Origin: Marinobacter aromaticivorans
GTDB taxonomy: Bacteria > Pseudomonadota > Gammaproteobacteria > Pseudomonadales > Oleiphilaceae
NCBI RefSeq assembly: GCF_002806975.1
Contig: NZ_NIHD01000004.1
Location: 62,001 to 126,000, forward strand
Direction: 5' to 3'
DNA length: 64,000 nt
In this document: positions 1 to 8,613 of the stretch, one piece after another
How the letters are laid out: each line of letters starts with the position of its first letter
Position numbering within the stretch: the stretch's first letter is position 1
Translations under genes and position numbers: made by a program
The notes under the pieces: generated by a model
Seen by the model: the letters and a program-made list of their open reading frames with translations, nothing else
The model's database searches: none
What the model was told of the DNA's origin: nothing

Positions 1-193
1 ATGGCACACCCTGTTCTTCCAGGTAATGCAGATCAATGTCGCCAAGGTCGCCGTCCTCTGGCAGCCATTCGTCTGCGGGGGCAATGACCACGGTTTTCAT
101 CTGGCCGTCTTCAAGTGACCAGGCGATGGCTGTCGGGAACAGAGCGTCGTCAGTCTGGCAGTATTCTATGTCGAGGAATCTTGGTACCGGCAT
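1..193 (-). CDS. Partial exonuclease-like protein (N-terminal 64 residues)
   Basis: Reverse-strand reading frame that starts at an ATG at 193 behind an AAGGAA ribosome site and runs off the left edge, so only the N-terminus is visible. Residues 6-10 read FLDIE, which resembles the Exo I motif (DxE) of DEDD-type 3'-5' exonucleases, and the following stretch (FPTAIAWSLEDGQ) resembles the second strand of that fold. The other catalytic motifs lie outside the window, so the assignment is an inference from one motif. It is divergent from the M18 peptidase gene, with about 150 bases between them for promoters. Confidence 0.45.
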   Translation of the reverse strand, partial: MPVPRFLDIEYCQTDDALFPTAIAWSLEDGQMKTVVIAPADEWLPEDGDLGDIDLHYLEEQGVP

Positions 194-342
194 ATCTGGT
201 TCCTTCTGCTGCTTCTGGCAGGTAATGTGTGTTGAAATCACGCTCCGGGTGAGCAAAGTTTCCTGCCCTGGTATGAGGTGTCGGGGCTTCATGCCATACT
301 AGACCCCGTCTGGCTAATCCTTATCATTCTATCAGGGACACC

Positions 343-1632
343 ATGGAACACGCTGAATTCAACAAAGATTTACTGAAGTTTCTCAATGCATCTCCCACAC
401 CCTGGCATGCAGTGGCTACCATGAAACAACGGCTGGATGCAGCCGGTTTTGAGGAGCTGGATGAAAAAGATGACTGGTCTCTTGTGCATAATCGTGGCTA
501 TTACGTGATTCGTAACGGCTCTTCTATTGTTGCGTTTCGTACCGGTGCTCAGGATGCTGCTGCATCGGGCATCCGCATGGTGGGTGCTCACACAGACAGC
601 CCGTGCCTGAAGGTAAAGCCCAACCCGGAACTGCGCCGTAAAGGTTTTTTCCAGCTGGGTGTCGAGGTCTATGGTGGTGTTCTGATGAACCCCTGGTTCG
701 ACCGGGACCTTTCGCTGGCCGGCAGAGTGACGCTTCTCGACGGCCAGGGCAGGATGCTGGATACGCTGGTTGATTTCCGCAAACCCGTGGCATTTATTCC
801 CAGCCTTGCAATCCACCTGGACAGGGAAGCGAACACCAGCCGCACGGTGAATGCGCAAACCGACCTCCCGCCGGTGCTGATGCAGGTTCCGGAAGAGGAT
901 ACGACCGGGTTTGACGAGTTATTGAGCCAGCAGATTGCCAGCGACTCCGGCACTAAAGTGCGCAAGATTCTGGGCTATGAACTGGCCTTTTATGACGCTC
1001 AGGAAGCCGGGTTTGTCGGGTTGCGTGACGAATTCATTGCGTCAGCGCGGCTGGACAACCTGTTGAGCTGTTATATTGGACTGCAGGCATTATTGAACAC
1101 CTCCGGTGAGGAAGCCGCGTTGCTGGTGTGTAATGACCATGAAGAAGTAGGCAGCGTATCTTCCGAGGGCGCACAGGGGCCGTTCCTGTCTGCCATTCTT
1201 GACCGCTGGTGTGGGGCAGGGAAGGTTAAAGCCATTGCCCGTTCCATGATGATCTCGGCAGACAACGCCCATGGTGTGCATCCGAATTACCTGGATAAAC
1301 ACGATGAAAACCACGGCCCCGTTCTGAACAAGGGCCCGGTGATCAAGGTCAATCATAATCAACGCTATGCCACCAACAGTCGCTCAGCCGGTGTTTACCG
1401 GCACATCAGTGATGAGTTGGGGTTGCCTCACCAGACTTTTGTGGTGCGCAGCGATATGGCTTGCGGAAGCACAATCGGACCGCTCACAGCAGCTAACCTG
1501 GGGGTGACAACCCTGGATATCGGTGTGCCGCAGTTCGGCATGCACTCGATTCGTGAGCTGATTGGTACTGAGGATGGTTTTACGCTGTTCCGCGTGCTGA
1601 CTGAGTTCATGCAGCGGAAGCAGGTTTTCTGA
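343..1632 (+). CDS. apeB: M18 family aspartyl aminopeptidase
   Basis: Cytosolic metallo-aminopeptidase of the M18 family (429 residues, the usual length), removing N-terminal, typically acidic, residues from peptides. The dinuclear zinc site is visible: His83 in GAHTDSPCLKVKP, Asp265-His266-Glu267-Glu268 in NDHEEVGS, and Asp307/His310 in SADNAHGVHPNY. The start is supported by an AGGGAC ribosome site just upstream. The gene stands alone and converges on tRNA-Asn. The family assignment is firm; the physiological substrate cannot be read from sequence. Confidence 0.93.
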   Translation: MEHAEFNKDLLKFLNASPTPWHAVATMKQRLDAAGFEELDEKDDWSLVHNRGYYVIRNGSSIVAFRTGAQDAAASGIRMVGAHTDSPCLKVKPNPELRRKGFFQLGVEVYGGVLMNPWFDRDLSLAGRVTLLDGQGRMLDTLVDFRKPVAFIPSLAIHLDREANTSRTVNAQTDLPPVLMQVPEEDTTGFDELLSQQIASDSGTKVRKILGYELAFYDAQEAGFVGLRDEFIASARLDNLLSCYIGLQALLNTSGEEAALLVCNDHEEVGSVSSEGAQGPFLSAILDRWCGAGKVKAIARSMMISADNAHGVHPNYLDKHDENHGPVLNKGPVIKVNHNQRYATNSRSAGVYRHISDELGLPHQTFVVRSDMACGSTIGPLTAANLGVTTLDIGVPQFGMHSIRELIGTEDGFTLFRVLTEFMQRKQVF

Positions 1633-1637
1633 TTGGA

Positions 1638-1713
1638 TGGCTCCCCGAGCTGGGCTCGAACCAGCGACAAACGGATTAACAGTCCGTTGCTCTACCAACT
1701 GAGCTATCGGGGA
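1638..1713 (-). tRNA. tRNA-Asn (anticodon GUU)
   Basis: Reverse strand folds into a 76-nt cloverleaf including an encoded CCA. The anticodon stem-loop is GGACTGTTAATCC with GTT as anticodon, the T-loop reads GGTTCGAGCC, and the acceptor stem pairs TCCCCGA with its partner before discriminator G. It sits six bases after the peptidase stop codon on the opposite strand. Confidence 0.96.
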
Positions 1714-1733
1714 ACAGCGTTAAGTCGGGCGGC

Positions 1734-1762
1734 ATCTTAAGCGCTTTGCATTACCCGGTCAA
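1734..1762 (-). promoter_or_regulatory. Sigma-70 promoter of tRNA-Asn
   Basis: On the reverse strand TTGACC (-35) is followed after exactly 17 bases by TAAGAT (-10), ending about 20 bases before the first tRNA nucleotide. It overlaps the leader region of the divergent yheT-like gene. Confidence 0.7.
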
Positions 1763-1786
1763 CCCCCTGATATAAAAGGTCAAAAT

Positions 1787-2752
1787 TTGTACCGAAGTAT
1801 GGCTCATCAATATCGTCCTCCACCCTGGCTGCGCAGTGGCCATGTCCAGTCTGTGTGGCCGTCCCTGTTTCGCAGGGTAAAGGTGGAAAGTCCGGAAACG
1901 GAAGTGCTGGCAACAGCCGACAACGACGAGCTTCATCTGGACTGGTATCGCCAGCGCAGCAACCGCCTGGCGATTATCTCTCACGGGTTGGAGGGGCATA
2001 GCCGGAGGCCTTATGTGCAGGGATTGACGAGAGCACTCCTGGCCGAAGGCTGGGATGTTCTGGCCTGGAACTTCCGCTCCTGCGGCGGTGTGATGAACCG
2101 GCAGCCGAGGTTCTATCACAGCGGCGCTACGGAAGATCTGCGGCATGTGGTCGGGCACGGCCTGGCTCAGGGCTATAAAACCGTGTTTCTGTCCGGTTTC
2201 AGCATGGGGGGCAACCTCACACTGCTGTATCTCGGCGAGCAGGGGGAGCGCGTTGACAGCCGTATCTGTGGCGCGGTGGCCTATTCGGTGCCCTGTGATC
2301 TGGCGGGCAGCGCAAACATGCTGGCGCTGCCCAGTCGAAAGATTTACATGCAGCGGTTCTTACGTGATCTCCGTGCAAAAATGGAGGAAAAGGCGCAAAA
2401 ATTTCCCGATCTTATCGACGTTTCCGGTTTTGACGGGATTCAGAGCTTTCACCAGTTTGATGATCGCTATACCGCCCCGCTTCACGGGTTCAAGGATGCC
2501 GCAGATTACTGGGCCCAATGTTCGGCGCTGGGCCGACTGAAAGACATACGGGTACCCGCGCTGATGATTAACGCAGCAGACGATCCTTTTCTGTCACCTG
2601 AATGCTTCCCCGAATCGCCCTCTGTGCTTGGGGCGCACGTTCGCCTGGATGCACCGAAGTGGGGTGGCCATGTGGGATTTGTGGAACATGGCCGTGACGG
2701 ATATTACTGGTCGGAGCGCCGTGCTCTCGCGTTTCTGCAAGGCGTGGTGTGA
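1787..2752 (+). CDS. yheT: Alpha/beta-fold hydrolase, YheT family
   Basis: Putative carboxylesterase or hydrolase of the AB-hydrolase YheT family, about 320 residues as expected. The nucleophile elbow is GFSMGGN with Ser139; the C-terminal part has the acid and base region (NAADDPFLSPE, and WGGHVGFVE around the catalytic His). The N-terminal PPPWLRSGHVQSVWPSL is the hallmark of the family (known family feature). Start is uncertain: TTG at 1787 has an AAAGG ribosome site seven bases upstream, while an in-frame ATG at 1799 lacks a good one. Substrate unknown. Confidence 0.88.
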   Translation: MYRSMAHQYRPPPWLRSGHVQSVWPSLFRRVKVESPETEVLATADNDELHLDWYRQRSNRLAIISHGLEGHSRRPYVQGLTRALLAEGWDVLAWNFRSCGGVMNRQPRFYHSGATEDLRHVVGHGLAQGYKTVFLSGFSMGGNLTLLYLGEQGERVDSRICGAVAYSVPCDLAGSANMLALPSRKIYMQRFLRDLRAKMEEKAQKFPDLIDVSGFDGIQSFHQFDDRYTAPLHGFKDAADYWAQCSALGRLKDIRVPALMINAADDPFLSPECFPESPSVLGAHVRLDAPKWGGHVGFVEHGRDGYYWSERRALAFLQGVV

Positions 2753-2768
2753 TTGGCCGGGTGCGGGT

Positions 2769-3398
2769 TCACTCAAGAAGCGGCTTCAGCACCGGCCACA
2801 CATTGTCCAGCAGCCTGGGCTGGGCTTCTGCAGTGGGGTGAATGCCGTCATCCTGCATCAGGTTTTCTTTGTTGTAGATGCCGTCGAGAAAAAAAGGAAC
2901 CAGAGCAGTGTCGTAGCTGTCTGAAAGCGCTGGAAAGATATCGGCGAACATCTGTGTGTAACGCTCACCGTAGTTCGGGGGTATTTGCATGCCCACCAGA
3001 ACGGCGCGGGCTCCCGAGTCCTGCACATGTTCAACCATTGCGGCAAGGTTGGATTTGATTACGCCGGGAGGAAAGCCGCGAAGGCCGTCGTTCCCGCCCA
3101 GTTCGATAATAACCACGGAGGGACTGTTCTTCTCAAGCAAATCGGGTAAACGGCGAACGCCACCATCTGTGGTTTCGCCGCTGATGCTGGCATTGACTAC
3201 GTTCCAGTTGCTCAGCCCGTTGTCTTGCAGGCGTTCGCGCAGAAGTTGTACCCAGGCTGTTTCCGAGGGAACGCCGTAGGCCGCGCTGAGGCTGTCACCG
3301 ACAATCATCAGCGTTTGCTGGCCCGCCATTACAGGCACGGCCATTACCGCCACCAGCAAGAAGGTCATAGATCTCAAGTACAGCAAGACTTTATGCAT
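2769..3398 (-). CDS. tesA: Arylesterase / multifunctional acyl-CoA thioesterase I (GDSL)
   Basis: SGNH/GDSL hydrolase of 209 residues, exported: a signal peptide (hydrophobic core residues 12-25, cut near VMA-GQQ) precedes the GDSL block with nucleophile Ser36 in VGDSLSAAYG. Block III is GGNDGLRG and the Asp-His dyad is DGIHPTA near the C-terminus. TesA hydrolyses acyl thioesters and small esters in the periplasm. The open frame extends upstream to 3695, but that stretch is antisense to ybbA and has no signal peptide, so the ATG at 3398 is chosen. Divergent from ybbA, the conserved tesA/ybbA/ybbP arrangement of proteobacteria. Confidence 0.93.
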   Translation of the reverse strand: MHKVLLYLRSMTFLLVAVMAVPVMAGQQTLMIVGDSLSAAYGVPSETAWVQLLRERLQDNGLSNWNVVNASISGETTDGGVRRLPDLLEKNSPSVVIIELGGNDGLRGFPPGVIKSNLAAMVEHVQDSGARAVLVGMQIPPNYGERYTQMFADIFPALSDSYDTALVPFFLDGIYNKENLMQDDGIHPTAEAQPRLLDNVWPVLKPLLE

Positions 3399-3447
3399 AG
3401 ACAATCCGTATACCGTGATAAATAAACCTGTTTTTTCCGGGAGCCCC

Positions 3448-4176
3448 GTGAGCAAGATGCACTCTTCAAATTCTGACAGCCAGCAACTGATGCTGCGCGT
3501 AGAAAACCTGACCCACCGTGTTAGCCTGGAATCAGATACGTTGACGATATTGAAGGGGGTCAGCCTTGAAATCAATCGGGGAGAATCCGTAGCTATTGTG
3601 GGCCGGTCGGGTTCCGGGAAAACCACACTGCTGGGGTTGCTGGCGGGCCTCGATACGCCAACTGAAGGCACCGTAGAGCTTGATGGCTCCACCATCAGCC
3701 GGCTGAGCGAAGATGAACGCGCCCGCCTGCGGGCTCACCGGGTTGGCTTTGTATTCCAGTCTTTTCAGCTGTTGCCGGCACTGACCGCTTTGGAAAACGT
3801 GATGCTGCCGCTGGAACTGGCCGGCATGGATACACCGGAAAAACGCGCCCGTGAACTCCTGCAGCGAGTCGGTCTGGGCGAACGGCTCACCCATACGCCG
3901 CGGCAGCTTTCCGGCGGGGAGCAGCAGCGGGTAGCCATTGCAAGGGCGTTTGCTTCGGACCCGGCAATTCTGTTTGCAGATGAGCCTACCGGTAACCTGG
4001 ATAACCGCACAGGCCAGGATATTTCAGATCTGTTGATGGCGCTGAACCGGGAGCAGGGCACAACGCTGGTAATGGTTACACACGATGAACAGCTGGCTGC
4101 GCGTTGTGACCGACAGTTTCATATTGAAGCGGGCGAGTTGACAGAGCCGGTCGCCGAGAAGGAGTTCGCTGACTGA
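3448..4176 (+). CDS. ybbA: ABC transporter ATP-binding protein, YbbA type
   Basis: ATPase subunit of a MacB/LolD-class transporter. Walker A is GRSGSGKT at residues 52-59, followed by the Q-loop VFQSFQLLP, signature LSGGEQQRVAIARA, Walker B ILFADEPTGNLD and the H-loop MVTHD. Strongly similar in wording to E. coli YbbA. The start is chosen at GTG 3448 behind GGGAG; ATG 3457 or GTG 3415 are alternatives. Its stop overlaps the ATG of the permease (TGATG), implying translational coupling. Role probably export or extraction of a lipid or hydrophobic compound from the inner membrane (inference). Confidence 0.92.
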   Translation: MSKMHSSNSDSQQLMLRVENLTHRVSLESDTLTILKGVSLEINRGESVAIVGRSGSGKTTLLGLLAGLDTPTEGTVELDGSTISRLSEDERARLRAHRVGFVFQSFQLLPALTALENVMLPLELAGMDTPEKRARELLQRVGLGERLTHTPRQLSGGEQQRVAIARAFASDPAILFADEPTGNLDNRTGQDISDLLMALNREQGTTLVMVTHDEQLAARCDRQFHIEAGELTEPVAEKEFAD

Positions 4177-6662
4177 TGGCCGCTGCAAAAAAACTGATGT
4201 CGGTGCGCCGTGACTGGCGTGAGAGAGACGTGCGAGTGGTACTCGCGGCCCTGATTATTGCTGTAGCCACGGTGGCCACCATTGCGCTGTTCGCGAGCCA
4301 GTTACAGCGAACCCTGGTGTCCTCTGCCAGTTCCTTCCTGGCCGCAGACCGGCAACTGGAAGCCGAAAACGGGCGCCCGGTGCCTGAATCCTGGATTACC
4401 GAAGCGATGGAGCGCGGGCTTGAAACTGGCCGTATGGTGGAGTTTTCTACCATGGTATTCGGCAGTGATGCCTTTCAGCTTGTGTCGGTAAAAGCGGTCA
4501 GTAACGAATACCCCCTGCGGGGAGACCTCGAAATACAGGAAACCTCCGAAGGTTCCAGAAAACAGGTGCAGCGGGGGCCGGCGCCAGGAGAGGTCTGGGT
4601 CAATCCGCGGCTCTTGCGGCTGCTGGATATACGCATAGGGGACACCCTGGAAGTGGGCAGCAGGAACCTGACGGTTTCCGGCCTGCTGCTACGGGAGCCA
4701 GACGGCGGGTTCAGCCTCTCTGCGCTGGCGCCCCGGGTGATGATGCACGTAGACGACGTTGCCTCCACCGGTGTGATTCAGGAGGGCAGCCGGGTTGAAT
4801 ATGTGTATTTATTCGCCGGAGCCGATGAGGCGCTCGAAGCTTATTACCAATGGTTGCAGCCCCGGCTGGGGCCGAGCCATGAATGGGAGGGCGTTCGCGA
4901 CGGCGAAACCTTCTCCCGCTCTCTGGATAGGGCTGAGAGCTTTCTGCTACTGGGCGGAAGCCTGGCAGTGTTGCTGGCTGCCGTGGCCGTTGCTGTTGCC
5001 AGTCGCCAGTATGCGTTATCTCAACGTGATACCGTAGCTCTGCTTAAAACCCTGGGGTTGGGGAGTTCCGGTATCGGAAATCTCTATCTGAAGCGGCTTG
5101 CACTCTGGGGAGTAACCGGCATGGCTGGTGGACTTGTGGTCGCCATTCCGCTGTTCTGGTTGCTTACCCGCTTGCTGAGCGAGGCGCTGGACAGACCGGT
5201 AGAGTTTCAGCTGGATTCATCCGCACTCACGCCGGCGCTTCTTACCGCACTGATTTCCTTGTTTGCATTTGCTTATCCACCCATCCGGCGCCTGAGAAAT
5301 GTGCCGGCCATGCGCGTTTTACGCAGTCAACCGGGTGAAACAGGCCGTGAAGCCTTGCCGGATATGCTGATTGCCATTGTGGCCGTGTTTGGGCTGGTGT
5401 GGCTCTATGCCGGCGAGCTTTCGCTGGTGATTTCCCTGCTGGGCGCCCTTGCGCTGTTGCTCGGTGCCCTTGGGCTGCTCGGCTGGCTTCTGGTAGCTAC
5501 ATTGAGAAAAGTCCGCGGAGGAGGTCATTCCTGGCGCCTGGCGCTGGTCGGTCTGTACCGCCATCGCCGCGCCAGCCTGTCGCAGATTGCCGTGTTTGCC
5601 ATGACCCTTATGCTGGCAACCACACTGATTCTGGTGCGCACCTCGTTACTGGATGACTGGCAGGCACAGCTTCCGGATGATGCCCCCAATCATTTCCTGA
5701 TCAATATTGCCCCGGATGCGGTGGATGAGGTTGCCGGCTTCTGGCAAGAGCGCGGACAGCCGCTGGACCAGCTTTACCCAATGGTGCGGGGCCGGTTAAC
5801 GGAACTCAATGGCCAGCCGGTGAAAGAGGTCGTGAGCAAAGATCAGCGGGTAGGCGCCCTCAACCGGGAACTGAACCTGACCTGGATGGAGTCCCTTCCG
5901 GAGGACAACAGGATTGTACAAGGCAGCTGGTTTGAGAAGGGGCAGAAAGAAGGCGTTTCAGTGGAGGCAGAGCTGGCAAGCACACTTGGGCTGGCTTTGG
6001 GGGATGAGCTTACCTTCACCATTGGTTCCGACAAGGTCACTGAAACCGTTACCAGCATTCGCACGGTTCAGTGGGACAGCATGAAACCCAATTTTTACAT
6101 GGCGTTCCCACCGGAGGGCGGGCTTACCGCCATGCCGGCCACCTGGATTACCAGTTTTTACCTGCCAAAGGACAAGAAAAACGCACTCAACGAGTTCTCG
6201 CGGCGTTTCCCGACGGTTTCCCTGTTGGAAATCGATAACATTATCGAGCGGATCCAGGAGATTGTCCGGCAGGTTACCCAGGCCATAGAAGCGATTCTGG
6301 TGCTGATACTGGCTGCGGCGTTGGTGGTAATGGCAGCGGTGGTAAGCGCCACGCTTCAGGATCGCCAGCGGGAAGGGGCGCTCCTGCGAACGCTGGGTGG
6401 TCGCCAGAGCCTTCTGGTGCGCAGCACCGTGCTGGAGTTTGCGTTGCTTGGCGGCTTCGCCGGCATTCTCGGGGTTGCTGCGGCCGAAGCTGCAGTGTGG
6501 GCGTTGCAGTTCCGGATGTTTGAAGGGGCGTTCAGCTGGCACTGGCAGGTTGTTTTGCCGGTTCCGGTGATCAGTGCCGTAGTACTGGCCTTGTTTGGCC
6601 GCTGGCAGCTAACGCCCGTGCTGCGCGTGTCGCCAATGTTGCTGCTGCGCAGGCTTGAGTAA
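4176..6662 (+). CDS. ybbP: FtsX-like ABC transporter permease, YbbP type
   Basis: Large inner-membrane permease (828 residues) with two FtsX/MacB-type membrane cores: an N-terminal anchor at about 20-45, a first membrane block around 245-365, a middle pair of long hydrophobic helices around 390-425 (LGALALLLGALGLLG), and a terminal FtsX block after residue 700 (AILVLILAAALVVMAAVVSATLQDRQREGALL). Large periplasmic segments separate them. Partner of the overlapping ATPase gene. The transcript ends in a strong hairpin immediately after the stop. Confidence 0.92.
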   Translation: MAAAKKLMSVRRDWRERDVRVVLAALIIAVATVATIALFASQLQRTLVSSASSFLAADRQLEAENGRPVPESWITEAMERGLETGRMVEFSTMVFGSDAFQLVSVKAVSNEYPLRGDLEIQETSEGSRKQVQRGPAPGEVWVNPRLLRLLDIRIGDTLEVGSRNLTVSGLLLREPDGGFSLSALAPRVMMHVDDVASTGVIQEGSRVEYVYLFAGADEALEAYYQWLQPRLGPSHEWEGVRDGETFSRSLDRAESFLLLGGSLAVLLAAVAVAVASRQYALSQRDTVALLKTLGLGSSGIGNLYLKRLALWGVTGMAGGLVVAIPLFWLLTRLLSEALDRPVEFQLDSSALTPALLTALISLFAFAYPPIRRLRNVPAMRVLRSQPGETGREALPDMLIAIVAVFGLVWLYAGELSLVISLLGALALLLGALGLLGWLLVATLRKVRGGGHSWRLALVGLYRHRRASLSQIAVFAMTLMLATTLILVRTSLLDDWQAQLPDDAPNHFLINIAPDAVDEVAGFWQERGQPLDQLYPMVRGRLTELNGQPVKEVVSKDQRVGALNRELNLTWMESLPEDNRIVQGSWFEKGQKEGVSVEAELASTLGLALGDELTFTIGSDKVTETVTSIRTVQWDSMKPNFYMAFPPEGGLTAMPATWITSFYLPKDKKNALNEFSRRFPTVSLLEIDNIIERIQEIVRQVTQAIEAILVLILAAALVVMAAVVSATLQDRQREGALLRTLGGRQSLLVRSTVLEFALLGGFAGILGVAAAEAAVWALQFRMFEGAFSWHWQVVLPVPVISAVVLALFGRWQLTPVLRVSPMLLLRRLE

Positions 6663-6690
6663 AACAGGGTCCGCTCGGCGGACCCTGTTT
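6662..6690. terminator. Perfect bidirectional terminator hairpin
   Basis: A 13-bp perfect inverted repeat (AAACAGGGTCCGC, loop TCG, then its complement) begins at the last base of the ybbP stop codon. It lies between two convergent genes and offers an A/T-tract on both sides, so it can end transcription from either direction. Confidence 0.85.
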
Positions 6691-6705
6691 CACCGTTCAG
6701 AGATT

Positions 6706-7893
6706 TCAGGCCCAGGCGCGCTGCAGCACGGCTCGCGCGTCCTTCAATGACACCTCTTTCGGATTGAACATGATGGAACCATCGTCCAGCGCCATCTCGG
6801 CAATGTGGTCCAACTGATCTTCCGAAACCTTGCCCGTTTCCTTCAGGGTTCTGGGCAACTGGCAACGCTTGTATAGCGCATCCCGCAGCTTGCGCAGGGC
6901 TGAAATACTGGCCTCGGCGCGGCGGCTGGCGGGCGTGGCGGCGTATATCTCCGGCCCTTCCAGATACAGCAACAGCTCTCCCAGAGGCTGGCGTATGGTT
7001 TCCAGGTTGTACTCGAGTACGTAAGGCAGGTACAGGCTCATACACAGGCCGTGGGGCAGGTGACAAATGGCGCCGGTGGCGTGGCCAAGAGAGTGCACCA
7101 GCCCGACCATGGAATTGGAAAACGCAATGCCGGCCATGGTTGATGCTTGGGCCAACTCAAGCCGGCCATCGCTGTCTTTCGGATTGTCCATTACGTGCAA
7201 AAGGGATTGGCTGACTTTTTTGATAGCCGCCGTGGCGTACGCATCGCTCAGTGGGTTTTTTGCCATGCAGGTAAAAGATTCCACCGCGTGGGTCATGGCA
7301 TCCATCGCCGTTGCGGCGGTGATGTGGGGTGGCAGCGTCAGCGTCATGCGGGGGTCGATAATGGCCGCATTGGGCAGCAGGAACGAGGAGGTAAAAGGCA
7401 GTTTGACGCCTTTCTTCTCATCGGTAATCACCGCAACGGATGTAACTTCGGAGCCGGTTCCTGCGGTGGTGGGTACCACAAAAAACGGTTTGAGCGGATG
7501 CTTCAGAACGCCTGCACCTGCATACTTGGCAATATCAGTGCCACCCTCGGACACCAGAATATTCACCGCTTTACCGGTGTCGATCGCGGAACCGCCGCCG
7601 ACCGCGATAATCGAGTCACACTTTTCCTTGCGGTAAATAGCGGCGATATCGCGAACCACGGTGGTTGAGGAATCGGGGGGTACATCGTCGTAAATGCTGA
7701 TGATTTCCAGGCCGCTTTCTTCGCAAGCTGCAATCACAGGATCCAGCAGACCGGCGGCGCGAACGCCTTTATCGGTCACAATCATCGGGCGTTTGGCAGC
7801 CAGCCCTGTCAACTCGTAAGGAATGTGTTCAAGGGCGGCTTTTCCGGCAATGACTTTTACCGGGCAGAAGAACTCATAGTAAGTGTTGGTCAT
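6706..7893 (-). CDS. Iron-containing alcohol dehydrogenase (group III)
   Basis: Fe-dependent NAD(P) alcohol dehydrogenase of 395 residues. The dinucleotide-binding region AVGGGSAIDTGKAVN lies near residues 98-112, followed by TTAGTGSEVTSVAVITD. Metal ligands are the Asp and His residues of the segments around DAMTHAVESF, GLVHSLGHATG and CHLPHGLC. It likely interconverts an aldehyde or ketone and its alcohol; the substrate is not readable, though in a lipid-rich marine bacterium a medium- or long-chain alcohol is possible (inference). Its start overlaps the stop of the upstream SCP2-like gene by one base, so the two are co-translated. Confidence 0.92.
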   Translation of the reverse strand: MTNTYYEFFCPVKVIAGKAALEHIPYELTGLAAKRPMIVTDKGVRAAGLLDPVIAACEESGLEIISIYDDVPPDSSTTVVRDIAAIYRKEKCDSIIAVGGGSAIDTGKAVNILVSEGGTDIAKYAGAGVLKHPLKPFFVVPTTAGTGSEVTSVAVITDEKKGVKLPFTSSFLLPNAAIIDPRMTLTLPPHITAATAMDAMTHAVESFTCMAKNPLSDAYATAAIKKVSQSLLHVMDNPKDSDGRLELAQASTMAGIAFSNSMVGLVHSLGHATGAICHLPHGLCMSLYLPYVLEYNLETIRQPLGELLLYLEGPEIYAATPASRRAEASISALRKLRDALYKRCQLPRTLKETGKVSEDQLDHIAEMALDDGSIMFNPKEVSLKDARAVLQRAWA

Positions 7894-8447
7894 CAGGCTC
7901 TCGCTGTCTGAACAAAGTGAGTGGCAACTTTCAGGTAAATCTGTGCAGCACTGATCAGTTTTTCCGGGAGATGCAGGTTCTCCGGGTACTCTTTCACTGC
8001 ACGTTTGGCAATGATTTTTGGCAGAATGAACGACTCCAGCCGGTTGAGTATCCGGGTCATGCGCACGGCATAACTTACATCGCCATCCACCAGCATGCGG
8101 TCGTTGGCAAAGGCAACAGCCGTTTTTTCCTGGAATGACAGCACCAGGAAAGCGTGGGCGATGTGTTTGAACTTGATGGAAACGTCCGCCGGGCGTGGCG
8201 CTGAACCGCCATGGTAGTGGAACCTGCCGTTACCGATGTGTTCAACAATCAGTTTTGCACCCTCGGGCATCACCATCATTTCAAACAGGAACCCTTTTGG
8301 CAGTGCTTGCGCCTCTCCCTGCACTTCGCTATCAACCTCACTGACCGCCTGAAGAGCCCGCCCCATAACCTGGAACATAAGCTCGACATACAGGCGCCGT
8401 GCCTGGAAAGCCAGAGGCTGAATACGTTTTGCTAACATGTCCGTCAC
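7893..8447 (-). CDS. SCP2 sterol-binding-like protein
   Basis: 184-residue soluble protein without signal peptide. The middle part (about 90-150: ADVSIKFKHIAHAFLVLSFQEKTAVAF and MLVDGDVSYAVRMTRILNRLESFILP) has the pattern of an SCP2 lipid-binding domain: a strand pair followed by GD and a helix. It overlaps the start of the iron-containing dehydrogenase, so it probably delivers or holds a hydrophobic substrate for it (inference). No catalytic motif is visible. The domain assignment is by pattern only; it could be an uncharacterised family. Confidence 0.65.
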   Translation of the reverse strand: MTDMLAKRIQPLAFQARRLYVELMFQVMGRALQAVSEVDSEVQGEAQALPKGFLFEMMVMPEGAKLIVEHIGNGRFHYHGGSAPRPADVSIKFKHIAHAFLVLSFQEKTAVAFANDRMLVDGDVSYAVRMTRILNRLESFILPKIIAKRAVKEYPENLHLPEKLISAAQIYLKVATHFVQTARA

Positions 8448-8553
8448 CCGATTTTGGTTAGTGATAACTGATTTTTAGAGTTATTGCTCTAGAAGTCAAT
8501 GATCATGTTGACGATTAACCGTGAGTGTGCCGGCAAACCTTTCCCCCTGAATG

Positions 8554-8589
8554 AAAAAAGGCCCGAATCCTCAGCAGGGTCCGGGCCTT
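8554..8589 (-). terminator. Rho-independent terminator of the M48 gene
   Basis: On the reverse strand an AAGGCCCG / CGGGCCTT stem (8558-8565 with 8582-8589) is followed by a run of six T, about 25 bases after the M48 gene stop. Confidence 0.85.
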
Positions 8590-8613
8590 CTCAGATAATG
8601 CCGTCGGGTAATG

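Noticed and set aside
3399..3695. N-terminal extension of TesA
   Set aside because: It overlaps ybbA antisense and would remove the signal peptide from the N-terminus.
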